Assembly: GCF_963678975.1 (NCBI RefSeq)
Contig: NC_089278.1
Location: forward strand, 10,195,479-10,259,478
Origin: Dysidea avara
Lineage: Eukaryota; Porifera; Demospongiae; Dictyoceratida; Dysideidae
Length of the DNA stretch: 64,000 nt
Reading direction: 5' to 3'
Below are positions 46,001 through 55,000 of the stretch, in pieces. The notes under the pieces were generated by a model. The model was not told the DNA's origin, did no database searches, and worked only from the letters and a program-made list of their open reading frames with translations. How positions within the stretch are numbered: the stretch's first letter is position 1; each line of letters begins with the position of its first letter. The position numbers and the translations under genes were made by a program.

Positions 46001-49000
46001 TGACTACAAACTACTGAAAGGAGATGTTGATCCTAATGAAATAATTGAACAAGAATCAGATAACGAAGAAGAAGAACAGGCAACAACAGAGAAGCATTCA
46101 AGAAGATTTGGACGGTTTCTTCCAACTCCTGCTCCACTACAGCAGTTAACAAGTGGGATAACACAACAAGTTACCAATGTCACTCACCAAGTAACAAACG
46201 TGACACAACAAGTGACACATCAAGTATCGAATGTAACACAACAAGTGACACAATTAACATCCGATTTGATTCAAAGAGGGTCACATGTACGTGCTTATTG
46301 GATAATACTTAGTTTTAGTTCATATTGTCTTGTGTTCATAGGGTGGTGCTGAACAGTATCCGCAACCTCCTGATGAGCTTAAAGCCTTTCAGAGACCTGC
46401 TCATAAGCTTAAAGTTCACAACGATGATAGGTATTATGCAGTGTAAACTTCATTACCTCAATGTTGTGTGCAGATTGATGAGTCTTGCTGCACATCGACT
46501 GAAGCAAATATTTTCACTGAGTTGGTACAAGTGTGATGGGTCTGTTGAGAATGGACAATGGTTTCATCATATCTTGATAGTCAGTAGTTATCACTAGTTT
46601 TAGTAACACAAAACATAATTCCTTTACAGGACTTGTCCAAATATAAAGATGACGAGTTACTGCACGAATCTCTTCATTTTCTGGGAAGGTTTTATTCTGC
46701 TGAAGAAAATTTATTTGAGAAAGCTATTCAGACCCAGGTACATATTAGTATTACATTAATATTTAATATTTAGCCGCTTTTATTTTCAGCTATTGATAAC
46801 TTCTGAATCAGAAACTGTGTACAGTAAAATATCCAGTTTACTTCCTACACTTCGTCACCTTGCAGTAATTGATGTAGATGAAACACAGTGCCAGGAATTG
46901 GTTGATATACTAGAGGAACTGACTTCGTATGTTGTAGTTTACATGTTCAACTTATTTTATAACTTTAATAGATTATGTCACTTGGAAGGAGATGAAAATG
47001 AACCACACAAACAAAACCAGACAATATTGTATAACACAGGTTAGCTATTAGCTGCTATGGTCTTCAACGTTGATGACAAAATTCAACTACATAGGAGTGT
47101 TTGCAGATGTGTTGAACCTGATTTTTCGGGATAAATCGACTCGACAGATCAGTAGTGATGGAAAAGTTGAAATTGCAACCCAGGTTGACTCTTCTGACAT
47201 GAAGCAGAGGGAAGAAATCTTGTCAAAGTGTTTACAGTTTCTGAGGCTGCTAGCTAAGTAATGTGTAGCAATCCAATGACACATAATGTGATCATAATTT
47301 TAATAGAAACAATCTAACTGTTCAAGAACGGTTGTTTGATCGTATGGATGATCTACTAGAACTTGATGTTGCTATTCCAGACATGGCTGAAGTGCTTACT
47401 GAGGTTGATACTTACTATAATATTAATGTTTAAGTGCTTTCTTTACATTGTCACTATAGATTTTCACTGGTGGACAGGAAATATGTCTTAAATTAAAAGA
47501 GCAACAAGTAGAGCATTTGTTTTATTTGATTGCATATGGTGGTGATGTAGGCCGTGCTGAATTGTTGGGGACATTACAAGCAGCCGTAAAGGTACATATG
47601 TGACCTGATTTTACAAAGCCAATCCAAATATCCCAGCAAGCTGATATGTGATTTGGATCGGTTTTCCAAAATCCAGTCACATATAGTGAATCATGCAAAT
47701 ATGTCCATGAAGCAATTTTTGATAGGTTGAACATTTGGACCTTCCCCTGAAACGTAATCAAGCTTACATAATGAAGTACTTTGGTAAGATGAGAGATAAG
47801 TTTTGCAATGAATTGCTAGGTCTAGAAGAAGAGAAAGTTAAAAGAAGGTGATTGAAATTACTATGCATGAGTTATTTGTGCATAAAAAGTGTTGGATGTT
47901 GTGTGTGTCATTGTTATGGATAGGGAGCAATTGCTAGTAAATGCAATAGATGAGGATCCAAATTTGAAGATGTTGTTAAAACTGATTGACCTTCTTGCTT
48001 CTTGTTCTGAAGGAGAAAATCTGTTCATAGAGTCCATCTGTCAGAATATAATGAGCGTCAATGAGCTACTGAAAGTATTTGATGAATAATATTGTATGTT
48101 TTGTACGTAGCTACATACTTTGTTTCTATGCAGATCCTTTCATTCCGTGATCTTAGTCCACCTCGAAAGAGACCATTTGTACGCTTCTTGCTGTGGGTAT
48201 ACATGAACACTGGAGGTGACAAGATACAGACTGGCTCTATTATACTATTCCACGATGGGTACTTAATTTTTTTCTCTACATTATGTATCAACTTGTTTTT
48301 GTTGTAGGCAAGTCTGGGCCTTTTTGGAGCACATCAGGATACTATTGGATGGAATTGTCAGAGCATTAAAAGGCCTGCCTGATAGTGAAGCAGTAGCAGC
48401 TAGGTCAAGTCTCACTGCTCGATCTGTAAAACTCAAACGTAGAAGAGATGGCCAATTAGGAACTAGGAAGAGAGTTGGCACCATGTCTGCAGTAACGAAT
48501 GTTCCTTTTGTAACAAGTAAAGAGGGTGAATTAGTGCCAGGTCTTCTTATTTATTTAATGGAAGGAATTGTCCCTATGCTCAAGGTAGTGGAATAGCACT
48601 TCTGAAATAATATCATGTACATTATATGTTTAGGTCTTTTATGCTGAATATTTTCGTCCTTTCGACACATCCACTGAAACTACTGGTGATTCAGATGAAA
48701 GAATATCTTCTGATAGAGAAATTCAGGTTTCTGCTGAAATTGCCAGTGCACTATTGGTGAGTACGTGATATATATACCACACCTGTGGTTGAGATCAAAA
48801 GCGCCGTGCTGTGGTATATAACTGATAGTATATAACTGATATATTACGGCAAACTGTGGTATATTATATAGTTATACAACGGCCACGAGTGCACGTTGTA
48901 TAACTGTTATGTACCACTCACCTAATAGGTGAGAGTCTCACAAGACAGCTGTAACACTTATAAAGGCCAGGTTTCTAACATCGATTGTGGGTAACCAAGC

Positions 49001-52000
49001 CGGACGTTGCAATGACGTTCCCCCTGCAGTACTGCAGCAACCTAAGATATTGAAAGCTAGTACGCTATGGGTTATATCACTAACCTGCATTCGCTGTTCG
49101 ACTCTCATTATGTAGTGCTCAACATGCCAGCGTGATCACTCAATCGCCATATAGACTAAGCGCCAGACTAATCGCCATAGTGATTCCCTCGAGCGAAAAA
49201 AAGTAGCTAAATAGACGTTTTAAGTAAACAAAACCCAACTACTAAACGATACTAGTCTAATTCTTACTATTCACACTGGCTAAACTCGAATCTGGTGGCA
49301 TGACAAAACTGGTTACCACAATCGAACGTAAAGGTTAGTATTATTTAGAATATATTTGTTTTATTGAGTCATTGTCGAAGTGGACTACAGTTTAATCTGG
49401 GCTAAGATGGCACCAGACTAGTAAGGTGTATAAGTACGTTTATATATATGTAGACTAGAGTTGTGGCCACCCGTGTTGGCTTTTTCGATCGCCATTGGCT
49501 GCTTGTAAACATTATACGTATTGGTGACGTTATGGCCCACAATCGACCTTTACATGTCAGGCTATAAAAGAATTCGAGTGATCTGTGAAGTGTTCTTCCA
49601 CCTATTAGGTGAGGTGTCGTAGTGGTCTTCGCCACCAGCACTTGTGCTATGCTGCATAAAACCGCAGCCAGTGCAATATCTGTATATTGCACTGCGGTCG
49701 GTGCATTATAACTTATAATGCACTCGTTGTGGTCTAAAAAACCGCAACCAGTGCGTTATAAGTTATAATGCACTCGCTGCGGTCTGCAGCAGTGCAATAT
49801 ACAAATTATGGCACTGGCGGTGCCTTTGAACTGCCCACGCAGAGTGGTACATAACTGATATACCACACTTTGTGGCTACGCTTACCATATATAGTGTAAC
49901 TTCACACATTCTGTAAAATCCTTATCTAAACGGTAAACAAGTCTCTAACAACAAGCGCCTAAATCAACCAACAATTATTCACCTCAGCTACTGGAACGAT
50001 TTTTGATGAACTCTTGTCTCCTTTGTGGATAACTCACTAATCGCGACTAGGTGAGCGTGGCACTGCTAATAGTCTAAAATCTCTGATCCATCAAGAATTT
50101 CTACTGATTTTGATCTCCAGGAGGTACTGTTTTACTATAAATTGCTATCAGGAGCTTATGAGCCGCCAAATGCGGTTAAGGAGCATGAAACTGAATTCCA
50201 TGACTATCCAAATTACGTCACTGTGTTTGTTTTACATCATGTGCAAATGGTGCTCCAGCCACACGAAGTAGAGATGAGTTTTCCACCATTGAAGAATAGA
50301 AAGACCTTGAGGAAGACTCAGCCAACTTTACCATCGCCATGTGTCACTAGTGGTCGTGCACAATTTCATATACAACTTCAAATAATGAAATTTTACTTTC
50401 CTTATATGGAAACTAATTGGCGATTGATTTGGATTGTGATGGCACCTGTCAAGCAGTGTAAGTTTCATGCTCCTTTGCCACCTCTGGCGGCTCATAAGCT
50501 CCTGTTGCTATCTATAATCGTTTCATCTACTGGGGTATAGAATGTAACAGTTATAACACGATTACTCAGGATATGACTAAATATACGCACTCTCACTTGA
50601 GTGCTGCATGCTCTCGTGAATCGTTCATATATTTTAGTCATATCCTTGTAAGCATGTTATAACTATAAAATATATGTTGGTTATAATGTCATTGTCATTT
50701 TAGTACTTGGCTGATTGTATCAAGAACTTTCTGAGCTCACAGGAACAGTGGGATCTGCTGCGTACAACCATTCTTACTATTCTTAACCATGGCTGTTTTG
50801 AGGAAGGAATGATTAATGTTGATCCTGCGGTATGTGCTGTGTATCAATTGTATCTCTTGATCCATGTGCTCATATTCGATGTATCTGGGACCGTAAGCAT
50901 AGCTACGTACCTAATTTGTTTATTAACATCTTTACAAAACATATTACACATTTAAAAAGGTGTTTTGGTTTCCACAGTTGAAGTGCTATGAGCTACATGT
51001 AGGTACACTATGCAGAAAAAGAAAAAAAGTAGGAAGACCTGGTGGTTGCCACAATTATGGAAGATTAATTGTATTTATAAACTATTTTCCTTTATAGAGC
51101 TATGAATTGCTGTGTTTTTGTGTGCTTGCACAAAAGAAATATCAGTGTTACATGCAGTGAATCTCACAAAATGCAATTCTTTATTATGTGTGGTATCCAT
51201 TGAATAGGTACGAGCAAGGTTTGAAAATAGTGTCACATACAATGTGACTAGTAAGAATCCATCTGTTGAGGTATGTAACTGTAAGATAAGTAAAAGATTA
51301 ATATTCAAATATGTATTTACATTTAGAGATACGAAGACGTCTATCAACGGGAAAGATCACTAAATGATGAGTTCAACAATTTTGTTAGAAATTATGAGTT
51401 GGCTTACTGGGGCCCTAACACTGCACAACGTCAGATTGGATCACCATACAAAATTGGTAAATACATTTGATACAATAGTAGATTATGTTTAGTTTTGTAC
51501 AGATTACAGTGAATTCGAAGACAAATTGCTAGACAACAAAGGTGACGAGTGGCTTCCTTTAGGACCATCTTTCCAGCAACATGTTACTCTTTATGTTGAG
51601 TAAGAAATAGCCTTTGTTTAGGACATAAGATATATGTTATTGTTACAGTCGTGGTGTGTCTGAAAGTAAAGTTCAACCAGAAGCTAAAAGAATAGTCGAT
51701 TGCCTTGAGTAAGATGAACTGTGACATAAGTGTGACAGTAGTTAAAGTGTATTCTTTAGATCATCATATAACAATTTGGCTGACATCGATGATGAGAAAG
51801 AACGACAAAAACAAGACAGAAATGATATCAGATATTTATATGTACTTCGAACTATCATTCATAATGAGATCATGTTTGTTGATCCTGACCTCAGGGAAGA
51901 AGGACAAGATCCTGTTTTGTTTAGAAAGTGAATTAGCTTTTTTAACATGTGTTGTGCTTATGGTGTGTGCAGGTTATCTGAAAGAGTGGTGTCAGTTCAA

Positions 52001-55000
52001 AATCAAATTCAATCACTTGGGAGTACTGTTGAAAGAGTATGTTTTCACTGTCAATGGAAACTGGTTGTTTACGATTATTATTTTTAGATTGTAAAATTGC
52101 TCTCTCATCCTAATGAAAAAATTGCTGCAGAAGTTTTAGCTTTCTTATCAATCCTGCTGTACACTGGTAATAAAACTGTTCAGGTTTGTCTTTTATATAA
52201 CAAAAGTATCAATGACTAAGTTTAATAAATACAGAAAGGGTTTAGCTATCTGATGCACACAAGAGAAGAAAAGCTTTTTGTTAGTATGCAACAGCGTTTA
52301 CAACAAGCTGCCATAAATGACCGTGAAAGAAGGACACTTCTAGCCCAGCTTGAATCACGTGAGGAGGCACAAAAAGTTTTGGTGAGTGATTTATTTACTT
52401 ACATGGGCAATGTTTTGCATCATGTGTTTACAGAGGGACACATTTGTCACTCATTCTGCTCGTGGTGGGGGAACCATTCGACCAACTGCCCAGGTATATA
52501 TATATATATATATATATATATGCTTTGTGTTGTGTACTGTGTTAAAATATGTCATTGTTTCCTTTAGGAAGCATTAAGTCTTGGTGGTGATATAGGCATG
52601 TCTGAGAGCACAGAGATTCTAGATCAGGTTGGAGGTTCAAGAAAGCCTTCTACGTGGGAAGATACGATGGATGTAGCTAATAAAAAGTTACTTGTATCGG
52701 TATGAGTTAATGAATATATTGTGTCTGCAATGGCTATTGTACACTCAAGAAGGACCATTTGTTTGTGGTACCTGGTGATCACTGCTTATATGTAGTACTG
52801 GATTGTCAAATTGTCATGATGTACTAGCAGTACTTTTAGTCATTGCATCGAACCTCAATGACCTACAATAAAAAAAACCTTTCAATATCTACGCATACCT
52901 TGTTAAACACCACAGTAGTCTAGTGTCAAAAATTGATGTGGGTACTTAAGGACAGTATTTTATAGTATAGGGAGCTCTTAAGTGTGGCAACTTTTTAGAA
53001 CAGTAGTACTGTGTAGTAGGGATCATGAAGGTTTGCACCTTCTCACAAATCAACTTCATAATACTTTCATGGCACTTTTTAGCAACATCGATTAGTATTA
53101 TCAAGTTAAAAATGCATTTAGGGCAACTCACAACGTTTCCAAAATGTTGCCACAGTTTTTTTGACTGATTTGCGATGTACATGGTATATGTGGTAAACCG
53201 GTCTATCGCCTGTTTAAATGTATTGAGAAATGCAGGTTTTAAATAATTAGTGTGTTGTAGCTTGCCAATGGTTGAAGTTACATGTACCTAATTTTCACAC
53301 ATTTTATACCAATTTCTTACCTCCCAGAGCATAAGTAGCCAGCACCTAAGTTTCCATCCCTTTTAGATAGTTTTTAATTCGAGGTTGACTGTATCAGGCG
53401 CTAGCTCCAATAGGGATGGTGGGAGGGGGGTGAAGGGGAGGTCAAGAGGTTATTGACAAAATGAAAGAGGAATGTGTAGGCATGAAGTAAGCCAAAATTA
53501 TGGATCATTTAGGTTTCAATTGTTTTTGGAGGGGGTGGTTGCCTCAAACCTGGGATTGATAATTGGAGTCTTAAGCTCCAAGAGAGCATGAAGGTGGCGT
53601 TTGCCTACCTCTTCCGGGGGTGTGGCTTTATTGGAATCTAAGGGAGGCTTCATGGGTTGTGACTCAGGAATGTTGTCGAAGTTAAGGTCCATCAATAAAT
53701 CTTCCTCCAATGTTATGTCATTGATATTGAATAATTGCTCTCTCATCCTGCTTTGGGAGTGAAAGTTTAATGACACTTTTAAGAAAAAAAGACAATTTCA
53801 ACACTATGCTTTACAGCTACATACAACCATCCCCAAGCTGGCCAGAGCTCCATTAAGGCCCTAGACCACTTGCTTTGTGGGAAAATCCCTACTTTGGCAT
53901 TGAACAAAATAATTTGTCATGAGATGCCAATGTAGGGATTTTCCCACAGAACTAGGTTGTAATGCCATCATTCATCTATTGTCTCACTAGTTTTTTATCG
54001 TTTGGATCCCTACTTCATTTTTAAATTAATAGTGATACTAGCAACTAGTAACAATAGTAGAAAGCAAAGTACAGCAAGTAGCTGCCTGAAGGCAAGGACA
54101 CACATACTATTGTCAAGACTCAGGAGCTACCATTTGAATATCAAGTGTACTGAATCCACTGTACTGTTTAGACAGCTGTCATGGTAGATAAACAAAAAAA
54201 CCATTTCTGGTTTAACTGCATTGCAATACAAACTAAAATCTTTTATTACATTTAGTATGTTGCACATTGTATTAGGACGATTCAAGGTAGTATTTAATGT
54301 GCCAACTTCATGAGAATCCATACTATTGTGGTAACCTAATAAATGACTAATAATCTTGGCAGGGTGAAGCCTATGAAATGCAGCAGCTGTCCCCTGTACA
54401 TACTTCTGCTCCTCCTACAAGTGGTCGTAGTGGCCGTCTGACTATCACTGATCCTAATTATAGTGGTAAGAAGAGGAAAAAGCGAGCAGACCGAATGAGT
54501 GTGTCTGAGGTAATAATTATAAAGTTACATACAACTATTGATTGCAGTTTATTTATTAGCTGTTAGCAGAAGCTGGATTAGCAGAGAATGAAATTCAGCT
54601 GCAGAAACTACAAGAAGAATATGTATGTTGTTTGCTACTACCATTAAAAGTATTATGTTCTCTGAGATTATTCTAACTGTATAGCCAAGCTAGATTTAAT
54701 ACTAGTACTGTTTGTTGTGTCAAATGGATGCTATATATGAAACCATTTTTTATTCAGGACAAGAAAAGCACTGGTGAAGTTACAAAGAAATCCAGTTCAC
54801 TCCAATTCAAGGATACATCCTATATTGAACTAGCACTTAGAGTTCTTGGTTTACTCTGTGATGGTCAATATCGGCCAATGCAAAACTACCTTCGAGAGCA
54901 ACCAGATAACATAAAAACTATCAATCTTGTATCCGAAATCTGCATTTTTCTATCATCATTTTATGTTGATGTCACAAAGGATAATATTGTGCTTATTACG

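Noticed and set aside
47041-47094. Coding sequence directly after IP3R exon 38 (12-nt gap)
   Set aside because: A 12-nt intron is impossible; using the acceptor at 47093-47094 restores frame and family similarity.
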